From: Luteibacter aegosomaticola
GTDB lineage: Bacteria > Pseudomonadota > Gammaproteobacteria > Xanthomonadales > Rhodanobacteraceae
DNA length: 64,000 nt
NCBI RefSeq assembly: GCF_023078475.1
Contig: NZ_CP095741.1
Coordinates: 868,001 to 932,000, forward strand
Direction of reading: 5' to 3'
Part shown: piece after piece, positions 9,577 to 17,753 of the stretch
How positions within the stretch are numbered: the stretch's first letter is position 1
Layout of the letters: the number at the start of each line of letters is the position of its first letter
Program-made: the position numbers and the translations under genes
The notes under the pieces: generated by a model
Seen by the model: the letters and a program-made list of their open reading frames with translations, nothing else
What the model was told of the DNA's origin: nothing
Database searches by the model: none

Positions 9577-9605
9577 TTGCAGCCCCACGGGCCCAGGCGT
9601 ACGAT
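9577..9605 (+). promoter_or_regulatory. Sigma-70-type promoter for the EF-G paralogue leader
   Basis: A -35 element TTGCAG at 9577 and a -10 element TACGAT at 9600 are separated by exactly 17 bases. Transcription would start near 9612, about 20 bases ahead of a 31-codon leader ORF. The match is good but was found by eye only. Confidence 0.55.
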
Positions 9606-9631
9606 CCGCCCCCAATTCACCGAGATCCGCC

Positions 9632-9727
9632 ATGTCTGCCTGCAAGCACGCATTGATCCACCTGACTACGAACGCCCCATGGGCGCGTCGCGGGTGCGCG
9701 CGCGCCGTGGCAGGCCGTACGCCGTAA
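9632..9727 (+). CDS. Putative leader peptide (31 aa) upstream of EF-G paralogue
   Basis: A 31-codon ORF starting MSACKHALIHL and ending AVAGRTP, containing a single Trp followed closely by two Arg codons. It sits between a sigma-70-like promoter (9577) and an intrinsic terminator (9752). Bases 9690-9697 (GCGGGTGC), inside the ORF, are perfectly complementary to 9756-9763, the 5' arm of the terminator. They can instead be held in the loop of a local hairpin (9682-9687 with 9701-9706). This is the layout of an attenuation leader whose ribosome position selects between structures. The ribosome site is weak (GAGA). It could also simply be part of a short untranslated RNA. Confidence 0.5.
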   Translation: MSACKHALIHLTTNAPWARRGCARAVAGRTP

Positions 9728-9751
9728 GGCGCCGGACCTCGCAGCAACACC

Positions 9752-9780
9752 AAAAGCACCCGCAAGGGTGCTTTTTTTTT
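9752..9780 (+). terminator. Intrinsic terminator/attenuator ahead of the EF-G paralogue
   Basis: A perfect 10-bp stem (AAAAGCACCC with GGGTGCTTTT) closed by a GCAA tetraloop is followed by a run of nine or more T. It stands 25 bp beyond the leader ORF stop and 188 bp ahead of the EF-G paralogue, with no longer gene between promoter and terminator. An attenuator is therefore the simplest reading; a ~170-nt small RNA ending here is the alternative. Confidence 0.85.
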
Positions 9781-9967
9781 GTCCCGAATTTTCCCGAACC
9801 CCGAATTTCCAAGCCCGTTACCGGAGCACCGTGCCATGAAGAACTGCCGCGATCCCCGATCCTGACCCGTCCCCATCCACGCCAGGGGCGACGGGAAAGC
9901 CTCGGGGAATGCCTCGCTCGAAGACATGACGTCGAGCCCCTGGCGCCCTGAATGGAACCGTTTAACC

Positions 9968-12034
9968 ATGAGTACCCGCGAAACCACCATCCCCGTCGGC
10001 CGTTGGCGCAACCTCGGCATCATCGCCCACGTCGACGCTGGTAAAACCACGCTCACCGAGCGCCTCCTCTATAAGACCGGCACGATCCATCGCACCGGTG
10101 AGGTGCACGATGGCGCGACCACCACCGACCACATGGAACTCGAGCGCGAGCGTGGCATCACGATCGGCGCCGCCGCCGTGCGCGCGAACTGGACGCCGGA
10201 AGGTGGCCTGCCGCATCGCCTGACGCTGATCGACACCCCGGGACACATCGATTTCGCGATCGAAGTGGAACGTTCGCTGCGCGTACTCGACGGCGCCGTG
10301 GTCGTGTTCTCCGGCGTGGCCGGCGTGCAGCCGCAATCCGAAACCGTATGGCACCAGGCGCGCCGGCATGGCGTGCCGCTGATGGCGTTCGTCAACAAGA
10401 TGGATCGCCCCGGCGCGGATTTCGACGCGACGCTCGAACAGATGCGCGAGAAGCTCGGCGCCAACCCGTGGGTCGTCGCCCAGCCGGTGATCGAGGGTGA
10501 ACACATCGTGGGCCTCTACGACCTCGTCGCGGAGCGCACCTGGCTGTTCGACGAAAAGGGCACGCCGGTGATCACGCCGTGGACCGACGCGGAACGTGCG
10601 ATGCATGCGAATGCGCGCGCGGAACTCGTAGCGGCCGTGGCCGACAAGGACGAAGCCCTGGCGGAACTCTGGCTGGCGGAACAACCCATTGATGCGGCCA
10701 CGCTGACGGCAGCCCTGCGCCGCGGGACGCTGGCGGGCATCGGTCAGCCGGTGCTGCCGGGCTCGGCGTTCCGCAACGTCGGTATCGAGCCGCTGCTGGA
10801 TGCGTTCGTCGCGTATCTGCCTTCACCGGTGGATCGTCCGTCCGTGGTCGCACACACCGACAAGGGTGATGTGCAGGTCGCGCCCGATGCGAACGCCCCG
10901 TTCGCGGCACTCGTGTTCAAGGTGGTGAACCAGTCGCATGGTCCGCTGGCCTTCCTCCGCGTGTATTCGGGGCGCCTGCATGTGGGCGACGCCGTGTGGC
11001 ATAGCGGCACCGATCGCACGCAGCGCATCGGCCGCCTGGCAGTCGTGCGCGCTGACGACACCGAAGCGGTGGACATCGCCGAGGCGGGCGACATCGTCGC
11101 GATCATGGGCTGGAAGGACGTGGCTACCGGTGAAACGCTCGCCGATCCGCACCATGAACTGCGCCTGGAAACCATCCAGGCCCAGCCCGCGGTGTTGTCG
11201 TGGCGGCTCTCGCCGGAACGTTCGGCCGACCTGCTCAAGCTCGGCAACGGGCTGGCGCGCCTGGCGCAGGAGGATCCGTCCTTCCGCGTCAGCACCGATC
11301 CGGAAACCGGCGAAACCCTCGTCTGGGGCATGGGCGAACTCCATCTGGAAGTGATGGTGGAGCGCCTGCGCCGCGAATGGGGTGTGCAGGTGCGAACGGG
11401 TTCGCCGCGCGTGGCTTATCAGGAGACGCCGGCCCGTCCGTCGGGTCCGATCGAAGGCAAGCTCGCGAAGCAGACCGGTGGTAGCGGCCAGTACGCGCGA
11501 GTGGTGCTGTCGGTATCGCCGGTAGAAGGCGATGCGAACCGCTACGAGGATCGCACCACGGGTGGCGTGATCCCGAAGCAGTTCCAGTCGGCGGTGCAGA
11601 AGGGTGCGGAACAGGCCCTGCTGGAAGGCCCGCGTGGCTTCCCGGTGGTGGGCGCGGAAGTGCTCGTCCTCGATGGCCAGGCGCATGCCGTGGACTCGAA
11701 CGAAGGCGCGTTCCATCGTGCCGCGCAGATCGCGGTGAAGGCTGCCCTCGAGGCGACCGGTACCGTGCTGCTCGAACCGGTGATGCGCGTATCGGTGACC
11801 GCGCCGGGTGTGGCGGTGGGCGATGTGCTGGGCGACCTGCAGCGCCGTGGCGGCCAGATCGTGAACCTGACCGACAAGCAGGAACGCACGGAGATCGAAG
11901 CCGATGTGCCGCTGGCCCAGCTCGACGGGTACAGCACCGCGCTGCGTAGCCTGAGCCAGGGCCGCGCCGCCGCGACGGTAGCGTTCCACGCCTACCGCCC
12001 GGCCACGGTCCAAGAAGCCCGCAAGCAAGCCTAA
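9968..12034 (+). CDS. Elongation factor G paralogue (EF-G2-like translational GTPase)
   Basis: A 688-residue translational GTPase. All G motifs are present: AHVDAGKTTLTE (P-loop), RGITIGAAA (switch I), DTPGH, NKMDRPGAD and GSAF. Domains II-V follow, including GMGELHLEVMVERL and the C-terminal LGDLQRRGGQIV segment. It reads as EF-G rather than a TetM-type protection protein, but it is divergent and not in a ribosomal-protein (str) operon, so it is probably a second EF-G. Such paralogues may act in ribosome recycling, stress or resistance to translocation inhibitors. The start at 9968 fits the family N terminus; an in-frame ATG at 9926 is possible. A nine-codon mini-ORF at 9836-9865 lies between the attenuator and this gene. 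Confidence 0.88.
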   Translation: MSTRETTIPVGRWRNLGIIAHVDAGKTTLTERLLYKTGTIHRTGEVHDGATTTDHMELERERGITIGAAAVRANWTPEGGLPHRLTLIDTPGHIDFAIEVERSLRVLDGAVVVFSGVAGVQPQSETVWHQARRHGVPLMAFVNKMDRPGADFDATLEQMREKLGANPWVVAQPVIEGEHIVGLYDLVAERTWLFDEKGTPVITPWTDAERAMHANARAELVAAVADKDEALAELWLAEQPIDAATLTAALRRGTLAGIGQPVLPGSAFRNVGIEPLLDAFVAYLPSPVDRPSVVAHTDKGDVQVAPDANAPFAALVFKVVNQSHGPLAFLRVYSGRLHVGDAVWHSGTDRTQRIGRLAVVRADDTEAVDIAEAGDIVAIMGWKDVATGETLADPHHELRLETIQAQPAVLSWRLSPERSADLLKLGNGLARLAQEDPSFRVSTDPETGETLVWGMGELHLEVMVERLRREWGVQVRTGSPRVAYQETPARPSGPIEGKLAKQTGGSGQYARVVLSVSPVEGDANRYEDRTTGGVIPKQFQSAVQKGAEQALLEGPRGFPVVGAEVLVLDGQAHAVDSNEGAFHRAAQIAVKAALEATGTVLLEPVMRVSVTAPGVAVGDVLGDLQRRGGQIVNLTDKQERTEIEADVPLAQLDGYSTALRSLSQGRAAATVAFHAYRPATVQEARKQA

Positions 12035-12044
12035 AGGCGCACTT

Positions 12045-12141
12045 GTAGGAGCTCACCCTGTGAGCGACGCCGTTCGCGACGCCGCCACAGGGCCCGCGGC
12101 GGGTTGAGGCGAAAGATGTCGCCCACAGGGTGGGCTCCTAC
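12045..12141. repeat. REP palindrome pair (CCCACCCTGTGGG family)
   Basis: A 97-bp inverted pair between the EF-G paralogue and moeA. The left arm carries the compensated variant GCTCACCCTGTGAGC, like the right arm at 5559. It ends 17 bp before the moeA start codon, so any moeA promoter must lie within or upstream of it. Confidence 0.9.
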
Positions 12142-12158
12142 AGGGTAGGCTTGGCAAC

Positions 12159-13355
12159 ATGCTTACCTATGCCGAAGCACTTGCCGTACTGATGAACGAG
12201 GCCCACCCGCTCGAGACCGAGCGGGTGGGCCTTTCCGTGTCCATGGGCCGGATCCTCGCCGAACCGGTGCGCAGCCCGCTTTCACTGCCTTCCTTCGATA
12301 ACGCTGCGATGGATGGCTTCGCGATTCGCCAGGGCGAGGGCGACCTCCCGGTCGGCGCGGTCTTCACCATCGCCGGCATGCAGGCCGCGGGTGACCACAC
12401 CACCGCCTACCCAGGCGCCGAGGCATGCGAAATCGCCACGGGTGCCCGCGTACCGGATGGCTTCGATACCGTGATCCCCGTCGAGCGCTGCGAGCGCGAT
12501 GGTGAACGCGTTCGCCTGCTGCAGGCGGAAAAGCGTGGCCAGAACATCCGCGCAGCCGGAGGTGACGTCGGGCAGGGCGACACGGCGCTTCCCGCCGGCC
12601 GGCGTATCGACGCGGCGGCCATCATGCTGCTGGCCGCCTTAGGCATCGAGACGGTGCTCGTGCGGCGCCGCCCGCGCGTGGCCATCATCAACACCGGCAG
12701 CGAACTGCACGCGAGCGGTCCCTTGCCGGAAGGCGGCATCCACGATTCGAACGGGCCGTTCCTTGAAGCGATGCTGGCCACGTGGGGCGTCGAACTCCTC
12801 GCACGCCACCGGGTTCCGGATACAGGCGATGCCTTCCGCATAGCGGTCGAATCCATGCGCGCCAGCGGTGCCGATCTCATTCTCAGCACGGGTGCCGTTT
12901 CAGCGGGCCGCTTTGATTTCGTGCCTTCGGCGCTGGCCGCGATGGGCGCACGCGAGCTCTTCCACAAGGTAGCCATCCGTCCGGGTAAACCGATCCTCGC
13001 GGCGCGTTTCGACGGCGGCCCGCTGGTGCTGGGCTTGCCCGGCAATCCCATTGCCGTCGCCGTCGGCCACCGCTTCTTCGTGGCGCCCGTGCTGCGCGCG
13101 ATGGCCGCGCTACCACCCGAGGTACCCAGCCGCGTGCGTCTCGCCGAGAGCCACGACGTACGTCCCGGCCTGCAGCACTTCGCGCTGGGCCGGCTCGAGG
13201 CCGACGAAGCGGGCCGCCAGGTCGCCCGCGTGCAGCGCAACCAGGCCGCTTACCGCATCGTGCCGTTCACGCAGGCCAACGCGTGGCTGACGGCGGACAG
13301 TGCCTTTGGCGAGGTCGTCGATGCCTGGCCGCTCGACCCGGCGCACGCGCCGTGA
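12159..13355 (+). CDS. moeA: Molybdopterin molybdenumtransferase
   Basis: A 398-residue cytoplasmic enzyme that inserts molybdate into adenylated molybdopterin. Family marks are SFDNAAMDGFAI near residue 46, the ATGARVPDGFDTV segment, the GGDVGQGD segment, the MoCF-binding NTGSELHASG and SLTGAVS-like STGAVSAGRFDF, and GLPGNPIAV near the C terminus. It overlaps mobA (GTGA) and heads a cofactor operon that is convergent with fdhD and a molybdoenzyme gene. Confidence 0.94.
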   Translation: MLTYAEALAVLMNEAHPLETERVGLSVSMGRILAEPVRSPLSLPSFDNAAMDGFAIRQGEGDLPVGAVFTIAGMQAAGDHTTAYPGAEACEIATGARVPDGFDTVIPVERCERDGERVRLLQAEKRGQNIRAAGGDVGQGDTALPAGRRIDAAAIMLLAALGIETVLVRRRPRVAIINTGSELHASGPLPEGGIHDSNGPFLEAMLATWGVELLARHRVPDTGDAFRIAVESMRASGADLILSTGAVSAGRFDFVPSALAAMGARELFHKVAIRPGKPILAARFDGGPLVLGLPGNPIAVAVGHRFFVAPVLRAMAALPPEVPSRVRLAESHDVRPGLQHFALGRLEADEAGRQVARVQRNQAAYRIVPFTQANAWLTADSAFGEVVDAWPLDPAHAP

Positions 13356-13882
13356 TCGGGGTGATCCTCGCCGGCGGCCGTTCGTCGCGCATGGGCGAAG
13401 ACAAAGCGCTGTTGCGCGTCGGTGAGCGCACGTTGCTCGAGCGCACGCGGGACGTGTTGCTGGAAGCTGGCGCGGGTGCCGTCGTGATCAGCGGTGCAGC
13501 GCACGATGGCATCGCCGACCGCTGGCCAGATAAAGGTCCCATCGGCGGCATCGCCAGCGTGGTCGCCGAGCTGATTGATGACGAACTGCTCGTGGTCCCG
13601 GTCGACATGCCGCACCTGGATGCCGCCACGCTCGCGCCGCTACGCGATGAGCGGCGCATGCGCGCCACGCGTTGGGCGGGTCATCCGCTGCCTATGCGGC
13701 TCAGGCTGGATGGCACCACGCGCGCGGTCCTGGCCGAGTTCGTGGAGCTCGAGGGCAGGGCGTGTTCCGTTTCTGCCTTGCAGGCACGCATCGGCGTCGC
13801 CACGCTTTCCCTAGACCAGGTCGACACGACGGCGCTGGCCAACTGCAACACCCCCGATGAATGGCGTGAGGCGAATCCATGA
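13352..13882 (+). CDS. mobA: Molybdenum cofactor guanylyltransferase
   Basis: A 176-residue nucleotidyltransferase that converts Mo-molybdopterin to the guanine dinucleotide form needed by DMSO-reductase-family enzymes such as formate dehydrogenases. The N-terminal ILAGGRSSRMGEDKALL is diagnostic, and KGPIGGIASV and VPVDMPHLD follow. The start is a GTG at 13352 that overlaps the moeA stop as GTGA; it puts the glycine-rich loop at residue 6, as in the family. It in turn overlaps the next gene by four bases, showing translational coupling. The protein is somewhat short for MobA but carries the key segments. Confidence 0.88.
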   Translation: MIGVILAGGRSSRMGEDKALLRVGERTLLERTRDVLLEAGAGAVVISGAAHDGIADRWPDKGPIGGIASVVAELIDDELLVVPVDMPHLDAATLAPLRDERRMRATRWAGHPLPMRLRLDGTTRAVLAEFVELEGRACSVSALQARIGVATLSLDQVDTTALANCNTPDEWREANP

Positions 13883-14220
13883 GAGTGCAACTGGAGAACG
13901 ACACGATCCGTGTCCGCATCGATGAGGATGAACTGGCCGAACTGCTCGGCGATGTCGCCTTGCTCGGTTCCACGGCGTTCGGCCGCGCCTTCACCATGCG
14001 CTATGCGATCGACGCTACCGATGCGGGCCATTGCGCGCTGGAGGGCGATGCGCATGAGTGGCGCCTCGCCGTGCCGCGCGCCCAGCTCCTCGACCTCAAG
14101 GCACGCCTTCCCAGCAAGGACGGCCTCGTCTTCGACATCCCCGGCCACGACACCGTCGCGACCACCGTCCTCTTCGACGTCGACGTCAAAGACAGCATCA
14201 AACGCCGCCGTAACCCCTGA
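13879..14220 (+). CDS. Conserved hypothetical protein in the molybdenum cofactor operon
   Basis: A 113-residue soluble protein, start ATG overlapping the mobA stop (ATGA). It is acidic near the N terminus (RIDEDELAELLGD), with alternating hydrophobic residues that suggest a small beta-rich fold, and ends in a basic tail KRRRNP. It has no signal peptide or membrane segment. I do not recognise the family with certainty; the tight coupling to moeA and mobA suggests a role in cofactor delivery or in the formate-dehydrogenase-like enzyme encoded convergently, but this is only inference from position. Confidence 0.7.
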   Translation: MRVQLENDTIRVRIDEDELAELLGDVALLGSTAFGRAFTMRYAIDATDAGHCALEGDAHEWRLAVPRAQLLDLKARLPSKDGLVFDIPGHDTVATTVLFDVDVKDSIKRRRNP

Positions 14221-14252
14221 CGCCGCCGCACCCCGGACAACGCCGCACCCTT

Positions 14253-14320
14253 GTAGGAGCGCGCTTGCGCGCGATGGGTGCTTGCGGCAAGCCCCCGATC
14301 GCGCGCAAGCGCGCTCCTAC
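14253..14320. repeat. REP palindrome pair (GCGCGCTTGCGCGC family)
   Basis: Two inverted copies of GTAGGAGCGCGCTTGCGCGC around a short spacer, between the convergent ends of the mobA operon and fdhD. It probably forms the shared 3' hairpin of both mRNAs. Confidence 0.92.
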
Positions 14321-14334
14321 AAGGGCGGTTTACA

Positions 14335-15258
14335 TCAAAGCGGGGGGGAATAGATGCGTTCGGGGCGGCTATAGACGTTGAAGCGGCCGGGCCGGGCGAA
14401 ACCGACCAGGGTAAGGCCGCATTCGGTGGCCAGGCTGACGGCCAGAGCGGTGGGGGCGGAGATCGCAACCAGTACGGTCATGCCCGCCACGGCGGCCTTG
14501 GTCACCATCTCGTAGCTCGCGCGGCTGGTGATCAGGGCGAAACCTTCGCGCGGATCGATGCCGCGCCGGGTCATGGCGCCAATCAGCTTATCCAGTGCGT
14601 TATGCCGGCCCACGTCTTCGCGCACGACCATCAGCGACCCATCGGCCCGAGCCCATGCCGCGGCGTGTACCGAGCCGGTGAACGCGTTGATCGGCTGCTC
14701 CGCCCGGAGCGCTTCGAGGGCGCGTTCGATCGCGTCCGGTGACACGCTCGTGCCCGCGGCAACCGGCCGAGGGCGGCGAATCACATCTTCGAGTTCACGC
14801 GTGCCACAGATGCCGCAGCCACTACGTCCAGTCATCTCACGCGCGCCGAACGAGGAGGCCTCGTCAGCCGCCGCTTCGATGGCCACGGCCGTATCGGCCA
14901 TGGACCCCGCTTCGGCGGCCATGCGTTCAACGGCCGCCATGTTGGCTGCAGCGACGCTGGCATCCGTCGGAGCGCGGGTTCGCACATCGATCGAAATACC
15001 CTCGAGCATCTCGTGGATCTCGATCGATTCGATATCGCGCACATCGTCGACGCGGCTTTCCGTCAGCGCGAAACCGCGGGCGAAATCCTCAAGGTCGACC
15101 GGCGACGCCATCATCACCGCGAAGGGCTTGCCGTCGAAGTGCAGGGCCACCGGCACCTCTTCCGCCAGGCGGTCCTGGTCCTCGACGCGACGGCCGCGCT
15201 CGTAGCGCGTGACGGTGCGCCGTGCGCTACCGGCGGGTGGGGTCAGGTCATGCTGCAT
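14335..15258 (-). CDS. fdhD: Formate dehydrogenase accessory sulfurtransferase
   Basis: A 307-residue protein that transfers sulfur from IscS to the molybdenum cofactor of formate dehydrogenases. The persulfide-bearing motif CGICG is visible in RSGCGICGTREL. The GSVHAAAWARADG, VREDVGRHNALDKLIG and SRASYEMVTKAA segments are also typical. An alanine-rich stretch of about 35 residues (from TDASVAAANMAAVERMA to AADEASSFGA) precedes the cysteine motif and makes the protein longer than the usual ~270-280 residues. The start at 15258 overlaps the upstream molybdoenzyme gene by 11 bases. Confidence 0.93.
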   Translation of the reverse strand: MQHDLTPPAGSARRTVTRYERGRRVEDQDRLAEEVPVALHFDGKPFAVMMASPVDLEDFARGFALTESRVDDVRDIESIEIHEMLEGISIDVRTRAPTDASVAAANMAAVERMAAEAGSMADTAVAIEAAADEASSFGAREMTGRSGCGICGTRELEDVIRRPRPVAAGTSVSPDAIERALEALRAEQPINAFTGSVHAAAWARADGSLMVVREDVGRHNALDKLIGAMTRRGIDPREGFALITSRASYEMVTKAAVAGMTVLVAISAPTALAVSLATECGLTLVGFARPGRFNVYSRPERIYSPPL

Positions 15259-17584
15259 GGGTGGCCTTCTTCCGCCGCGGTGAGCCGGCTGGCTCCGTCG
15301 ATGCCACGATGCGCACCGGTACCGACTTGTAGGTGGGCGTGCCGGAATGGCTATCGTGGTTCTCCAGCGAGATAAGCGCGTTGCCTTCCGGGTAGTACAT
15401 GGCGACCGAGCCTTCGGCGATGTCGTAAGCGACGGCGGTGAAGCCGCGCACCGCGCGTTGGCGGCCATCCGCGGTGTTGCGCCCGGTGGCGAAGATATCG
15501 ATGCGGTCGCCATGCTTCAGGCCGCGCGCCGCGAGGTCGCTGGCGTGCATGAACACGACATCGCGCCGGCCGGTGACACCGCGGTAGCGATCGTTGAGGC
15601 TATAGATCGTGGTGTTGTACTGGTCGTGCGAGCGGATGGTAGTGAGCATGAGCCCGCCTTCCTCCACGCGGTCGTCTTCATCGAGGCCCCGCGCCAGCAG
15701 GAACTGGGCCTTCTTGCTCGGCGTCGCCCAGTCGCGCTCACTGGCGGCGACACGCAGGCGAAAGCCACCCGGCACGTTCACGCGCTTGTTGAAGTCAAAG
15801 AAGATCGGGAAGACCTTCTCGATATCGTCGCGAATCAGGTTGTAATCGCCCACCAGCGTGTCCCATGCCACACGGGTGTGCGGAAGAGCAGCCTTTGCGA
15901 TCCCGGCGACGATCCACGGTTCAGAACGCAGGTGCTCAGAGGCAGGCGTGAGCGTGCCGGCCGAGGCGTGCACCATCGACATGGAATCTTCCACCGTGAC
16001 GGCCTGCGGGCCGGTGGCCTGTTCGTCCAGTTCGGTACGGCCCAGGCAGGGCAGGATGAAGGATTCCTTCGCCAGCAGCAGGTGCGAGCGATTGAGCTTG
16101 GTCGCCACGTGCACGGCGAGATCGAGCTTGCGCATCGCCTGGAAGGTTTCTTCGGTATCCGGCATGGCGACGGCGAGGTTGCCGCCCAGTGCGATCATCG
16201 CCTTCGAGCGACCATCGCGGATGGCGAGGAGCGACGCGACCGCATCGTGGCCGTGTTCAACCGGTGGTTCGAAACCGTACGTGCGGCGAATGCCTTCGTT
16301 GAGATCGGCGTTCGGCTTCTCGGTGATACCCACCGTGCGATCGCCCTGCACGTTGCTATGCCCACGCAGCGGGCAGATGCCTGCGCCCTGGCGGCCGATA
16401 TTGCCGCGCATGAGCAGCAGGTTCGCGATCTGCTGGACGTTCTCGGTACCGTGCTGGTGCTGGGTGATGCCCATGCCGTAGCACACGATCACTGCCTTGG
16501 CCTTCGCATAGATGGAGGCGGCGTATTCGATTTCGCCGCGGGTCAGGCCACTCGTGCGCTCGATATCGGCCCACTCCGTGCCGCTCACGTCCGCGACCAG
16601 CGCATCGAAGCCTTCGGTGTTTTCCGCGATGAACGCGTGGTCGATCACCGGAGGAAGCCCGGCGTCGCGAGCGATGGTGTCCTCCTCCACGAGGTACTTC
16701 ATCATGCCCTTGAGCACGGCCACATCACCGCCGATCTTCACCTTGTAGTAGGTGGAGGCGATGCGTACCGATTTGCCCGTGAGCATCTCGGACGCGTGCT
16801 GCGGCGAGGTGAAGCGTTCGAGGCCACGCTCGGGCATCGGGTTCATGACCACGATGGGGACGCCGCGCAGGGACGCTTCACGCAGCGTGGAAAGCATGCG
16901 CGGGTGGTTGGTGCCGGGGTTGTGGCCGATGCAGAAGATGGCATCGCAGTGGTCGAAGTCTTCGAGCAACACCGTGCCCTTGCCCGAGCCCAGCGACTTG
17001 GGCAGACCGACGCTGGTGGCCTCGTGGCACATGTTCGAGCAATCGGGGAAGTTGTTGGTGCCGTACTCGCGAACGAACAGCTGGTAGAGGAAGGCCGCTT
17101 CGTTCGATGCACGGCCCGAGGTGTAGAACTCGGCCATGTTCGGATTGGGCAGCGCCTGCAGCGCGGCGCCGATACGGCGGAAGGCTTCTTCCCATGCGAT
17201 CGGCTGGAAGGTATCCGAGCCCGCGTCGTAGGCCATGGGATGGGTCAGGCGGCCCAGGCCCTCGAGCGTGTAATCGCTGAGCTTCCACAGCTCGGCCACG
17301 GTGTTCTTTGCGAAGAACTCCGGGCGCACACGCTTGGCGGTGGCTTCCCACGACACGGCCTTGGCACCGTTCTCGCAGAACTCGAACGACGAGGTCTCTT
17401 TCGGATCGGGCCACGCGCAGCCGGGGCAGTCGAAACCATGCGGCTGGTTCACCTTGTGCAGGGCGATGGATTCGCGCGCGATCGCCATTTGCCCACTCAG
17501 GGCACGGGCCACGGCGCCGAGGGCACCCCACCCGCCAGCAGGGCCGTCGTAATCGTCGATGCCGGGGACGCGCTTGTCGCTCAT
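15248..17584 (-). CDS. FdhF/YdeP-type molybdopterin oxidoreductase
   Basis: A 778-residue cytoplasmic enzyme of the formate-dehydrogenase-alpha-like (YdeP) family, which binds bis-molybdopterin guanine dinucleotide. The N-terminal FDCPGCAWPDPKE segment holds only part of the four-cysteine cluster of classical FDHs, as is normal in YdeP-like proteins. Other marks are SGRASNEAAFLYQLF, CHEATSVGLPKSLGSGKG, the cofactor-binding GHNPGTNHPRML and the C-terminal MYYPEGNALISLENHD. It lies in an operon with fdhD, opposite moeA/mobA, so all the cofactor steps are close by. The physiological substrate is unproven; E. coli YdeP is linked to acid resistance. No electron-transfer subunit is adjacent. Confidence 0.88.
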   Translation of the reverse strand: MSDKRVPGIDDYDGPAGGWGALGAVARALSGQMAIARESIALHKVNQPHGFDCPGCAWPDPKETSSFEFCENGAKAVSWEATAKRVRPEFFAKNTVAELWKLSDYTLEGLGRLTHPMAYDAGSDTFQPIAWEEAFRRIGAALQALPNPNMAEFYTSGRASNEAAFLYQLFVREYGTNNFPDCSNMCHEATSVGLPKSLGSGKGTVLLEDFDHCDAIFCIGHNPGTNHPRMLSTLREASLRGVPIVVMNPMPERGLERFTSPQHASEMLTGKSVRIASTYYKVKIGGDVAVLKGMMKYLVEEDTIARDAGLPPVIDHAFIAENTEGFDALVADVSGTEWADIERTSGLTRGEIEYAASIYAKAKAVIVCYGMGITQHQHGTENVQQIANLLLMRGNIGRQGAGICPLRGHSNVQGDRTVGITEKPNADLNEGIRRTYGFEPPVEHGHDAVASLLAIRDGRSKAMIALGGNLAVAMPDTEETFQAMRKLDLAVHVATKLNRSHLLLAKESFILPCLGRTELDEQATGPQAVTVEDSMSMVHASAGTLTPASEHLRSEPWIVAGIAKAALPHTRVAWDTLVGDYNLIRDDIEKVFPIFFDFNKRVNVPGGFRLRVAASERDWATPSKKAQFLLARGLDEDDRVEEGGLMLTTIRSHDQYNTTIYSLNDRYRGVTGRRDVVFMHASDLAARGLKHGDRIDIFATGRNTADGRQRAVRGFTAVAYDIAEGSVAMYYPEGNALISLENHDSHSGTPTYKSVPVRIVASTEPAGSPRRKKATHAA

Positions 17585-17753
17585 GGGCCTGATTCACAAG
17601 AGGTTCTGGTGTGCCGCCATTCTACGCCGGGCGCTCGGGGCGAAATAAACAGCCGCGTAAGGAAAGAACAAAAGATTCACGCGGATTTTTCGCTTGAACC
17701 CCCAACCTCCGCGCCGCTCGGCGTCCCTCCCCAGGCGCCACGGAACCCTCGCT

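Noticed and set aside
9538..9951. A 137-codon ORF across the promoter and attenuator of the EF-G paralogue
   Set aside because: It runs through a strong intrinsic terminator, has no ribosome site and includes low-complexity Phe from the T-run.
10823..12028. 401-codon antisense frame within the EF-G paralogue
   Set aside because: GC shadow frame; the sense strand carries all EF-G motifs.
9968..12034. Tetracycline ribosomal-protection protein (TetM/TetO-like)
   Set aside because: The G-domain segments and the C-terminal domain follow EF-G rather than TetM; the leader-peptide similarity is in layout only.
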